From JAOPZW01 sp963807305 (GTDB taxonomy: Bacteria; Actinomycetota; Thermoleophilia; Solirubrobacterales; Solirubrobacteraceae): DNA of 64,000 bases. The notes under the pieces were generated by a model that did no database searches, had not been told where the DNA came from, and was given only the letters and a program-made list of their open reading frames with translations. The stretch is from NCBI GenBank assembly GCA_963807305.1, contig CAWEBN010000005.1:620001-684000 (forward strand), given 5' to 3'. The stretch's first letter is position 1. The number at the start of each line of letters is the position of its first letter. Position numbers and translations under genes: made by a program. Below are positions 25,612 through 31,721 of this stretch, in pieces.

Positions 25612-25685
25612 CGGGGCGTGGCGCAGCCTGGTAGCGCGTTCGGTTTGGGGCCGAAAGGTCGCCGGTTCGAATCCGGCCGCCCCGA
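25612..25685 (+). tRNA. tRNA-Pro (TGG anticodon)
   Basis: A complete 74-nt cloverleaf. The acceptor CGGGGCG pairs with CGCCCCG; anticodon stem TTCGG/CCGAA holds the loop TTTGGGG with TGG; T arm GCCGG-TTCGAAT-CCGGC is perfect. Discriminator A; no encoded CCA. Confidence 0.97.
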
Positions 25686-25714
25686 TCTGGCGGGACCCGC
25701 GCGGGTTCCGCGAG

Positions 25715-25788
25715 GCCCCCGTAGCTCAGCTGGATAGAGCAGCGGACTTCTAATCCGCAGGCCGCAGGTTCGAATCCTGCCGGGGGCG
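25715..25788 (+). tRNA. tRNA-Arg (TCT anticodon)
   Basis: A complete 74-nt cloverleaf. Acceptor GCCCCCG pairs with CGGGGGC; anticodon stem GCGGA/TCCGC with loop CTTCTAA gives TCT; T arm GCAGG-TTCGAAT-CCTGC. Its 3' half forms one side of a 31-bp repeat found again at 31585-31615, so this tRNA is the insertion target of the island to its right. Confidence 0.97.
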
Positions 25789-25799
25789 CCTCGAAGTCC
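25769..25799 (+). repeat. attL-like copy: 3' end of tRNA-Arg
   Basis: These 31 bases, from the T loop of tRNA-Arg through 11 bases past its end, recur exactly at 31585-31615. With one mismatch the match extends six more bases to the left. This is the classic footprint of site-specific integration into a tRNA gene. Confidence 0.85.
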
Positions 25800-25904
25800 C
25801 AGCAAGACGCGGTTGTCCGTGATACGGGGCATCGGGCGGCGAGGCGACCGTGTCCCAAATATGTCCCGACGGTCTCCGATGGGGCCGTCAACATCGACGG
25901 CCCG

Positions 25905-26159
25905 ATGCAGCCTCGCCCGGTGTCAGGACACGTGTTTCGCGTCGAGGGACGGTGCCGGCCGGTGTGGCGCGCGAAGTACCGTCTGCCTGACGGCCGGCAG
26001 GTGCAGCGCACGATCGGGCCGGCGTGGACCGCGCGGGGCCGGCCGCCGTCGTCGCCGAGGCAGATGGCGGCGGCGATCGTGCGGACACGCCACCGGGGGC
26101 CGCTGTCGCCCTGCATGGAGGCTGTTGCACAAAGGCGTCCGAAAAGCTTTGGAACCTGA
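25905..26159 (+). pseudogene. Tyrosine recombinase (integrase), N-terminal remnant
   Basis: The frame begins MQPRPVSGHVFRVEG and continues WRAKYRLPDGRQVQRTIGPAWTARGRPP, the arm-binding/SAM-like opening typical of actinobacterial tyrosine integrases. After GRPP the expected sequence disappears and the frame runs into unrelated residues ending at 26159. A matching C-terminal piece lies at 28094-28335, so the gene has been split or two elements overlap. Confidence 0.65.
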
Positions 26160-26480
26160 AGGGTGGGAGACGTAACGCGATTCGTCGCCCTGGCGACAGT
26201 CTCGTCCCATTTGGCTGGGTGAATCGGGGCCACTCCGAACATGGGCCGCCGCCGATATATGCGACAGCCTCAGGCGGAAGCAGCAGCGCGGCCGCGTCTA
26301 CGCCGCACGCCGACGCGAGTGGCGAGACGGCCGCAAGTACCGCCACCCCGATGAGTTCGCCAGGCCGCGGGTTTGCGCGCTTGTGGCGGCAAGAGATCAT
26401 CCCGTGTGGGCGATGCAGCCCGATGCTCGCCGAGGCAGGCTCCGATCAACCTAGTCACGTCTAGTGGGAGCTGCACCCTC

Positions 26481-26837
26481 ATGGAGGCCGCCGTCCCCGA
26501 TTGCGCCCTGTCTGCGACCGACCGTGACCGTCTTACGCGTCTGCTCGCCTTGGTGCCTCCCCCACGCCGGTGGGCGGTCGAGCATAGGCACTCGCCTCTG
26601 TTGTGCGCGTTGGGAATTCTGGACGCTCCGGACGTCGGCTACGCGAACGCGGCGCGCCGCCGCTTCGCCGATCCGTCGGAGACAAAGGAGCGAGCGCTCG
26701 CTCTCATCGACGAACTCGACCGTGAGGCGCGCGCGGAACGCTACAAACAGCGGCGCAGTGCCCGGCCACGGCTCTGGGCGAGCGCGCGTCGTCCCAACCC
26801 ATCCGGCATCGAGACGCCCACGTCGCCGCTCCCTTGA
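26481..26837 (+). CDS. Hypothetical protein in island
   Basis: A 118-aa frame from ATG 26481 (CALSATDRDRLTRLLALVPPPRRWAVEHR, then GYANAARRRFADPSETKERALALIDELDREARAERYKQRR). The middle looks alpha-helical and the tail Arg-rich. No recognised domain. The frame is open about 100 nt further upstream. It lies between the integrase pieces and precedes a 13-bp repeat at 26838 that occurs inverted at 27646. Coding status is plausible but unproven. Confidence 0.4.
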   Translation: MEAAVPDCALSATDRDRLTRLLALVPPPRRWAVEHRHSPLLCALGILDAPDVGYANAARRRFADPSETKERALALIDELDREARAERYKQRRSARPRLWASARRPNPSGIETPTSPLP

Positions 26838-27658
26838 GGCAGGAGCGGCCCTGCGCCTGGCAGGCGAGAGGAGCAGCGCGCTGGTCGGGGTGGCCTACCG
26901 ACGCACAAAATGCTGAGTCGGATCCAAGGCGCCAGTGCCGGGCGCCCGAATCCACACACTGGGCGCAGCACGACGACGCTTGAGGCGTGCGCCGCCCGGG
27001 CAGGCATATCAGCATGCGAAACGGCATCGAAGAAGTCGTCGGCCGTGACGGCGCGACACGCAACGAAAACGCGCTCGAGCGTGTAGACCGCAACCTCGTT
27101 GAGCTGCTGCAGGAGGTGCGCGTCGTCCAAACCGGCGTCCAGGTCCTGTTCGCGTTCCTGTTGACGGCGCCGCTGGCTGCCCGCTTCCCCCAAGAGCTTT
27201 CCGCATTCCAGCGGCTGACGTACTTTGTGACGCTCCTCGCCGCTGGCGCGGCTGCGATTCTGCTGATCGCCCCGACCGCCTACCACAGAATCCTGTTCCG
27301 GCTCGGTGACAAGGAGCACCTTGTCGCCGTCGCGAACCGATTCACGCTGGCGGGCCTGACATGCGTCGGAGTCTCGATCACGGGCGCCCTGCTACTCGTG
27401 ACCGACGTGATCTTCGCCGGCACGATCGTGGTGATCGCCACGACCGCCCTCGCCGCCGTGACCTGCGTCCTCACTTGGTGCCTCGCCCCGCTGCGGCGCC
27501 GCGCCACGCTGCGCCGCAGCAGGCGGATCGCCGCTGCGGCGTCGGGCCAACGTGCGCCGCGGCGGACGAGTCCCCGCCGCCCAAGCACTACGTAAGCTGC
27601 GCTGCTCGTTTGAGGCAATCGGAGCAGCCTGAGGCTTCCTGGGCAGGCCGCTCCTGCC
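26838..27658. repeat. 13-bp inverted repeats flanking the DUF6328 gene
   Basis: GGCAGGAGCGGCC at 26838-26850 recurs as its reverse complement at 27646-27658. The 820-bp segment between contains one gene, the DUF6328 membrane protein. No target-site duplication is visible outside the repeats, so transposition is only a possibility. Confidence 0.35.
27014..27595 (+). CDS. DUF6328 family membrane protein
   Basis: A protein of 193 aa. An N-terminal amphipathic region (LERVDRNLVELLQEVRVVQTGVQVLFAFLL) is the family hallmark, followed by four hydrophobic segments (GVQVLFAFLLTAPLAA, LTYFVTLLAAGAAAILLIAP, GVSITGALLLVTDVIF, TIVVIATTALAAVTCVLTW) and a basic tail. Its function is unknown; relatives are common in actinobacteria, often beside stress genes. 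Start 27014 is preferred, with GTG 26987 as alternative. The gene lies inside the tRNA-Arg island between the integrase fragments and is bracketed by 13-bp inverted repeats. Confidence 0.75.
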   Translation: MRNGIEEVVGRDGATRNENALERVDRNLVELLQEVRVVQTGVQVLFAFLLTAPLAARFPQELSAFQRLTYFVTLLAAGAAAILLIAPTAYHRILFRLGDKEHLVAVANRFTLAGLTCVGVSITGALLLVTDVIFAGTIVVIATTALAAVTCVLTWCLAPLRRRATLRRSRRIAAAASGQRAPRRTSPRRPSTT

Positions 27659-27719
27659 AGGCGGACCCAGCAGCGGGCGGGCAACTGTCACCGGGTCACC
27701 CCGCGAGGTCGCGCTGGGG

Positions 27720-27725
27720 TACGGT
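27720..27725 (+). promoter_or_regulatory. -10-like TACGGT before small winged-helix gene
   Basis: TACGGT ends 8 nt before the GTG at 27734, matching the leaderless pattern and supporting that this small ORF is expressed. Confidence 0.45.
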
Positions 27726-27733
27726 CACCACTC

Positions 27734-27976
27734 GTGGCGACGCCTCGTTCCGAGCTCCTTCGTCGTGTGCTGGGTTGCCTGGGCGATCATCCGCACGACG
27801 ACACCATCGACCGCGTTACCTGGCGGCTCGGTCTGGTCAGCGCCGATGCCGTGGAAGCTGCCTTGACTGCGTTAGAACAGGAGAGTCTTGTGACGCGGGC
27901 CAGTGATCACTGGCAGCTCACGCACCGCGGTTGGGCCTTATCCCGCGCGGCGGACGCGGATTCAGATAGCGGATAG
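27734..27976 (+). CDS. Small winged-helix-like protein
   Basis: An 80-aa protein from GTG 27734. The pattern RSELLRRVLGCLGDHPHDDTIDRVTWRLGLVSADAVEAALTALEQESLVTRASDHWQLTHRGW reads as three helices and a beta-wing, the winged-helix fold of small MarR/PadR-type DNA-binding proteins lacking a dimer arm. The leaderless promoter pattern supports expression. It lies in the island just before the integrase C-terminal remnant, so it may be the old excisionase or a control protein; that is inference. Confidence 0.6.
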   Translation: MATPRSELLRRVLGCLGDHPHDDTIDRVTWRLGLVSADAVEAALTALEQESLVTRASDHWQLTHRGWALSRAADADSDSG

Positions 27977-28093
27977 CGCCAGACGGGAGTCCCGACCAGT
28001 GCTGGCTCGCTCCCGCTATCGAAGGCACGAGCAGCAGCGCCGGGAATGGTCGGCCAATCGGCGGGATCAGCGCGAGAGTCCGACGGCAAGGTT

Positions 28094-28335
28094 GAGCAGC
28101 CGACCCTGCATGAGTGCCGCCACGGCTGCGCGAGCCTGATGATTGCCTCGGGCGTCAACGTCAAGGCGCCGTGGACGTTCATGGACGCGCGAACATCAGG
28201 ATCACGCTCGACCAGTACGGCCTCCCACTGCAGGGCGCGGAGGACGAGGCCGCCGGGCTGCTCGACGCCTTCCTCGCCGCCACCTCGGCGGACGGATTGA
28301 GCCGACTGTGCCGCACCCTGCCTAACCCGGACTAA
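28094..28335 (+). pseudogene. Tyrosine recombinase (integrase), C-terminal remnant with frameshift
   Basis: One frame reads TLHECRHGCASLMIASGVNVKAP, with the HxxR box of the catalytic domain. About 28190 the sense moves to another frame, reading ANIRITLDQYGLPL with the catalytic Tyr, then EDEAAGLLDAFLA to a stop at 28335. Intact relatives read through here as one frame with GHANI before the Tyr. The start of the fragment is arbitrary. With the N-terminal piece at 25905 it marks the island's inactivated integrase. Confidence 0.7.
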
Positions 28336-28441
28336 CCCCCGATGGAATCGGGATTTCGGCCTCATGTACTACATCAAGCGCTCGGCGCGGCGCCTGGAGG
28401 GTGCCGCCGGGCGCACACCCATGGCCGCCCGCCGGAACCGT

Positions 28442-28458
28442 GTGAACGTCTTGTGAAC
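28442..28458 (+). promoter_or_regulatory. PHO-box-like direct repeat upstream of pitA
   Basis: GTGAAC at 28442-28447 and again at 28453-28458 are spaced 11 bp apart. On the other strand this reads GTTCAC-N5-GTTCAC, matching the 11-nt direct-repeat units bound by PhoP in Streptomyces. It lies 45-61 bp before the pitA start, a natural place for phosphate control. Confidence 0.55.
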
Positions 28459-28486
28459 AGCCATTGCCGGGCCGGGAGCGCGCGAT

Positions 28487-28492
28487 TAGCGT
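28487..28492 (+). promoter_or_regulatory. -10-like TAGCGT before pitA
   Basis: TAGCGT ends 10 nt before the ATG at 28503. The PHO-box-like repeat lies about 28 bp further upstream, overlapping where a -35 region would be. Confidence 0.45.
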
Positions 28493-28502
28493 CGCCCCGC
28501 TG

Positions 28503-29663
28503 ATGGACGCAGCAGATGTCATCGTCGGGCTCGTGGTCGCCGTTGCGCTGAGCTTCGACTTCACAAACGGCTTTCACGACACGGCGAACGCGATGGCGAC
28601 CACGATCGCGACGGGAGCACTGAAGCCGCGCATCGCCGTCACCATCGCGGCGATCCTGAACTTCGTCGGCGCCTTCATCTCGCTCAAGGTGGCGGCCACC
28701 GTCGCCGGCGGGATCGTCGATGCGGGAGCGATCACGCCGACCGTCGTGTTCGGCGGCCTCGTGGGCGCGATCTGCTGGAACCTGGCGACCTGGTGGTACG
28801 GCCTGCCGTCGTCGTCGTCGCACGCGCTGATCGGCGGCGTCGTGGGCGCGACGATCGCGGCGGCGGGCTCCAGCGCTGTCAAGTTCGACGGGCTGATCTC
28901 CAAGGTCCTCGTCCCGGCCGTCGCGTCGCCGGTCGTCGCCGGACTGCTGGCCGCGATCGGGGTCTTCCTCGTCTACCGGATGATCCGCCGCTACTCGCCC
29001 GACCGGTCCGAGCGCGAGTTCCGCTGGGGCCAGGTCGGGTCGTCGTCGATGGTCGCGCTCGCGCACGGGACCAACGACGCACAGAAGACCATGGGCGTCA
29101 TCTGCCTGGCCCTGATCGCCAACGGCTCGCTCTCCGGCGGCGACAACTTCCACGTGCCCGATTGGGTCGTCGTCAGCTGCGCGACCGCGATCGCGCTCGG
29201 GACCTACGTCGGCGGCTGGCGCATCATCAAGACGCTGGGCACCAAGGTCGTCGAGGTCCGCCCGCCGCAGGGCTTCGGCTCGGAGACCGTCGCGGCGACC
29301 GTGATCCTCGCCTCCTCGCATGTCGGCTACCCGCTCTCGACCACACAGGTGGTATCCGGCGCCGTCGCCGGCTCGGGCGTCGGGCGCCCGGGCGCGATCG
29401 TCAACTGGTTCGTCGCGCGCAACATCGTCATCGGCTGGCTCTTGACGCTGCCCGCTGCCGCCGCCATCGGAGCCGTGTCCTACGCCGTCGTCGACGTGCT
29501 CGGCGGGAGCGCGTTCGGCGTGATCGTCGTCAGCGTGGCGCTGGTGATCGGCTGCTACATGCTGTGGCGTGCCAACCGGGCCAAGCCGGTGAAGCCCGAG
29601 GAGACGGTCTCGCAGCAGCCGACCTTCGGCGCGGCGCCCGCCCCCGAGGCGATCGCGGCATGA
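28503..29663 (+). CDS. pitA: Inorganic phosphate transporter, PiT family
   Basis: A low-affinity phosphate/cation symporter of 386 aa. The first PiT signature is DFTNGFHDTANAMATTIATGAL near residue 20-40 and the second is ALAHGTNDAQKTMG near residue 185, the inverted-repeat halves of the transporter. Ten or so membrane segments are visible. The ATG 28503 is chosen because the family motif then falls at the normal distance and a TAGCGT element lies just upstream; the open frame begins 39 nt earlier. It starts a three-gene operon (each next start overlaps the previous stop) and carries a PHO-box-like repeat. Confidence 0.93.
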   Translation: MDAADVIVGLVVAVALSFDFTNGFHDTANAMATTIATGALKPRIAVTIAAILNFVGAFISLKVAATVAGGIVDAGAITPTVVFGGLVGAICWNLATWWYGLPSSSSHALIGGVVGATIAAAGSSAVKFDGLISKVLVPAVASPVVAGLLAAIGVFLVYRMIRRYSPDRSEREFRWGQVGSSSMVALAHGTNDAQKTMGVICLALIANGSLSGGDNFHVPDWVVVSCATAIALGTYVGGWRIIKTLGTKVVEVRPPQGFGSETVAATVILASSHVGYPLSTTQVVSGAVAGSGVGRPGAIVNWFVARNIVIGWLLTLPAAAAIGAVSYAVVDVLGGSAFGVIVVSVALVIGCYMLWRANRAKPVKPEETVSQQPTFGAAPAPEAIAA

Positions 29664-29899
29664 TCTTCGCCGTCGCCGTCGACTGGTCCGGCCTGCTGCA
29701 GGCCGCGTACGTCTCGGCCGCGTTCGGGATCGGCGTGATCCTCGTGGCGGGCCTGGCGGTGGTCGCCTCCCTGAAGGCACAGGACCGCCAGGCCGCCAGC
29801 CAGGGTGGCGCGCTCGCGTTCCACGTGGTCACTGGTGTGTGCGTGCTGGCGATCGCGGCCGCGGTCGTGCTCGGGATCGCGGTCATGATCAACAAATGA
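29660..29899 (+). CDS. Small two-helix membrane protein in pitA operon
   Basis: A 79-aa protein with two membrane helices (YVSAAFGIGVILVAGLAVVASL and VVTGVCVLAIAAAVVLGIAVMI) joined by a short polar loop. ATG overlaps the pitA stop (ATGA), and its own stop overlaps the next start. Probably an accessory subunit or stabiliser of the phosphate transporter; this is inference from position only. Confidence 0.75.
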   Translation: MIFAVAVDWSGLLQAAYVSAAFGIGVILVAGLAVVASLKAQDRQAASQGGALAFHVVTGVCVLAIAAAVVLGIAVMINK

Positions 29900-30423
29900 C
29901 CGCGCACGACCAGCCGTTCGACAGCGGGCGTCCGCGCCCGATCGTGACCGCGCTGGACACGCTGCGCCGGCACATCGACCACGACGCGTTCGACGCCGCG
30001 GTGCTCTCGCTCGACGCGGTGATCGCCGACCTCGGCTATGGCGACGTGCGCGCGCTGCCGGGCTCCGTCGCCTGGATCGACCGCCTCCGCGCTGAGGGCA
30101 AGCGGATCGCCGTCGTCGCCGGCCACGAGCGCGCCTCCACCGCGCTCGATCTCGCCGGGGTCGACGATCGCATCGACGTCGTGGTCACCGGCTGGAACGC
30201 CCAGCGCCGCCTCCTGCACGCACTGGAGGAGCTCGGCGTCGAGCCCGACCGCGTGATCGTGATGGGCGTGGACCCGCAGGACATCGAAGCCGCGCGCGCC
30301 GCGGAGGTCGAGCTGGCGATCGGTGTTGCGCGCGGAGACGCGACCCCGGAGCGCCTGCGCCGCGCCGGCGCCGTTGCCGTGGTAGCGGACCCGCAGGAGC
30401 TGCTCGGGCCGACCTCGGGCTAG
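29896..30423 (+). CDS. HAD-like protein lacking the catalytic Asp
   Basis: A protein of 175 aa aligned to beta-phosphoglucomutase-like HAD hydrolases: VLSLDAVIADLG corresponds to motif I (normally DxDGVIAD), LPGSVAWIDRLRAEGKRIAVVAG to motif II, and GVEPDRVIVMGVDPQDIEAARAAEVELAIGV to motifs III/IV. Motif I has Ser38 where the nucleophilic Asp should be (SLD rather than DLD), and motif II lacks the usual Ser/Thr. Catalysis by the normal mechanism is therefore unlikely, and a regulatory or phosphate-binding role is possible. It overlaps the small membrane gene and ends the pitA operon. Confidence 0.75.
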   Translation: MTAHDQPFDSGRPRPIVTALDTLRRHIDHDAFDAAVLSLDAVIADLGYGDVRALPGSVAWIDRLRAEGKRIAVVAGHERASTALDLAGVDDRIDVVVTGWNAQRRLLHALEELGVEPDRVIVMGVDPQDIEAARAAEVELAIGVARGDATPERLRRAGAVAVVADPQELLGPTSG

Positions 30424-31274
30424 CCGGACGAGCGCGATTCCCCGGTCCCGTCCGGTGCGGGCCCACGCTCAGGACGCCTTGACCAGATCTGGCGGGGACG
30501 CTGATCACGGTCAGCTGCGTACGTTTTCCCGGCCGTGAGGCGACGAGTAGCGCAAGCGCAGCGCGAGACTGCTGGTCCTTGACGAAAGGAGCCGTCTCCG
30601 GCTCTTCGCTCAATTGCCTGCTCACTTGCGAGTTGGACGAGTAGCGGCAGTCTCAACCAGGGCGGCCACGTCGCTCGATCACGGGAGCGCCGCCGTGGGG
30701 TGAGTCAGCGTTTCTTGGATTCGCTCCGATCGCTCGTGACCCCTCCGTCGCGCGTCGGGCCTGTGCCCCGCCTCCGCCAAACGGTCGTGATCGTCTCGGA
30801 GATGAGGTCGTAGCGCGGGTTGGGGCGGCGTGGGAACGGAGAGAGCGGCCACTGCACCAGGCGCCAGAGTCGCTGGTGCTGGTCTCTACCCACGGGCGTG
30901 CCGCAGCGGACGACAGCGGCAGTCAGAGGGTCGCCGCGCCGGCCAGGCACGACTCGGCCGGGTCGCAGGCCGTCGCGAAGCAGGAGTGAGGCGGGAGGTG
31001 ATCGCGCGCGGGCCGACGCCAGGTCCTCGTCTCTTGAAGGTGCCTTTCGGGCGTCGGCGCAGAGGACCGCATCCAAGCGTAAGCAGCAGCGCGATGCTCC
31101 GTACCGCTCGCGGAGGCAACGACGCTCAGTTACATGGGAATGTGGCAGCGCCAATTGCCGTGCGGGATGGGTGCACCAAGCCCCGCCCGCAGTCGAGCGG
31201 GCGGGGCTTTGATCGGGCGCAGCTCCGGAACTTGGAAGGCGTTAGCCCTACGCTGCTGGTGCCGGGACGGGCGC
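30424..31274. other. Gene-poor stretch within island
   Basis: No reading frame here resembles a known protein; frames over 100 codons on both strands have biased but meaningless composition. It contains a strong hairpin at 31178-31210 and otherwise looks like eroded DNA of the island. Confidence 0.55.
31178..31210. terminator. Strong bidirectional-type hairpin terminator
   Basis: AAGCCCCGCCCGC and GCGGGCGGGGCTTT pair around AGTCGA, a 13-bp stem flanked by A and T runs. It probably served a gene that has been lost, for example the MMPL gene whose C-terminal scrap ends about 65 bp away on the minus strand. Confidence 0.7.
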
Positions 31275-31404
31275 CTAGGTCGGAGCGGACGGGATGCGCC
31301 TGAGCGCGCGCGGCAGATACCAGTTGCGCTCGCCGAGCAGCTTCATGGCGGCGGGTAGCAGCATGGCTCGGACGACCGTGGCGTCGAGCAGCACGGCGAC
31401 CCCC
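31275..31404 (-). pseudogene. MMPL-type transporter, C-terminal fragment
   Basis: The minus strand encodes GVAVLLDATVVRAMLLPAAMKLLGERNWYLP then an end in RIPSAPT and a stop at 31275. It matches the last ~40 residues of MMPL transporters; compare IDATIVRAVLLPATMKLLGKWNWYLP in the intact gene at 49734-51932. Nothing of the rest remains. It is joined directly to an aldolase N-terminal fragment. Confidence 0.7.
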
Positions 31405-31509
31405 AGCGTTGAGCGTCTGCGACGACGTCACATTGATCGCCGCGAACGCATAACCGCCGGTCGCGGCGCCATCGAGCATCGCCGCGTACTGCTCGGCCGT
31501 CGCAAGCAT
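31401..31509 (-). pseudogene. Class II fructose-bisphosphate aldolase, N-terminal fragment
   Basis: From ATG 31509 on the minus strand the frame gives MLATAEQYAAMLDG and YAFAAINVTSSQTLNA, the conserved opening of Fba class II. After about 35 residues it runs straight into the MMPL scrap. The joint suggests an illegitimate deletion or capture event next to attR. Confidence 0.65.
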
Positions 31510-31584
31510 CGTCGCGCAATCCTGACGCGAACGATCGCTACGCCACAAGTAGCGCGTCCAAGCGCGCGCGTCGAGTACCGCAGT

Positions 31585-31615
31585 TTCGAATCCTGCCGGG
31601 GGCGCCTCGAAGTCC
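31585..31615 (+). repeat. attR-like copy of tRNA-Arg 3' end
   Basis: An exact 31-bp repeat of 25769-25799 without the rest of the tRNA. It marks the right border of the island; ordinary genes resume beyond it. Confidence 0.85.
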
Positions 31616-31721
31616 GGCGCGGGTCAGCGCCGCCGTCACCCAGACCGGGTGATGGCGGCTCACCCGGCGGTCGGGTTGGATGGCGGTGGCGCCCTCGTCG
31701 GGCGTTCGAGCCGCATCCGAC

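Larger units (their letters stand above)
25769..31615. mobile_element. Decayed integrative island at tRNA-Arg
   Basis: A 5.8-kb segment bounded by the 31-bp tRNA-derived repeats. It begins with the N-terminal remnant of a tyrosine integrase 106 bp past attL, the usual place for int. It also holds the C-terminal remnant of an integrase, a DUF6328 membrane protein, a small winged-helix protein, an unrecognised ORF, the pitA operon, and fused scraps of aldolase and MMPL genes. Coding density is low outside the pitA operon. The integrase is broken, so the element should now be fixed in place. Confidence 0.75.

Noticed and set aside
30705..31154. 149-codon minus-strand frame in the island
   Set aside because: No recognisable domain, erratic composition, no ribosome site or -10 pattern; more likely eroded sequence.
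31633..31655. Short hairpin (TCACCC/GGGTGA) right of attR as terminator
   Set aside because: Stem is only 6 perfect pairs with no run of T; could be chance in this base composition.
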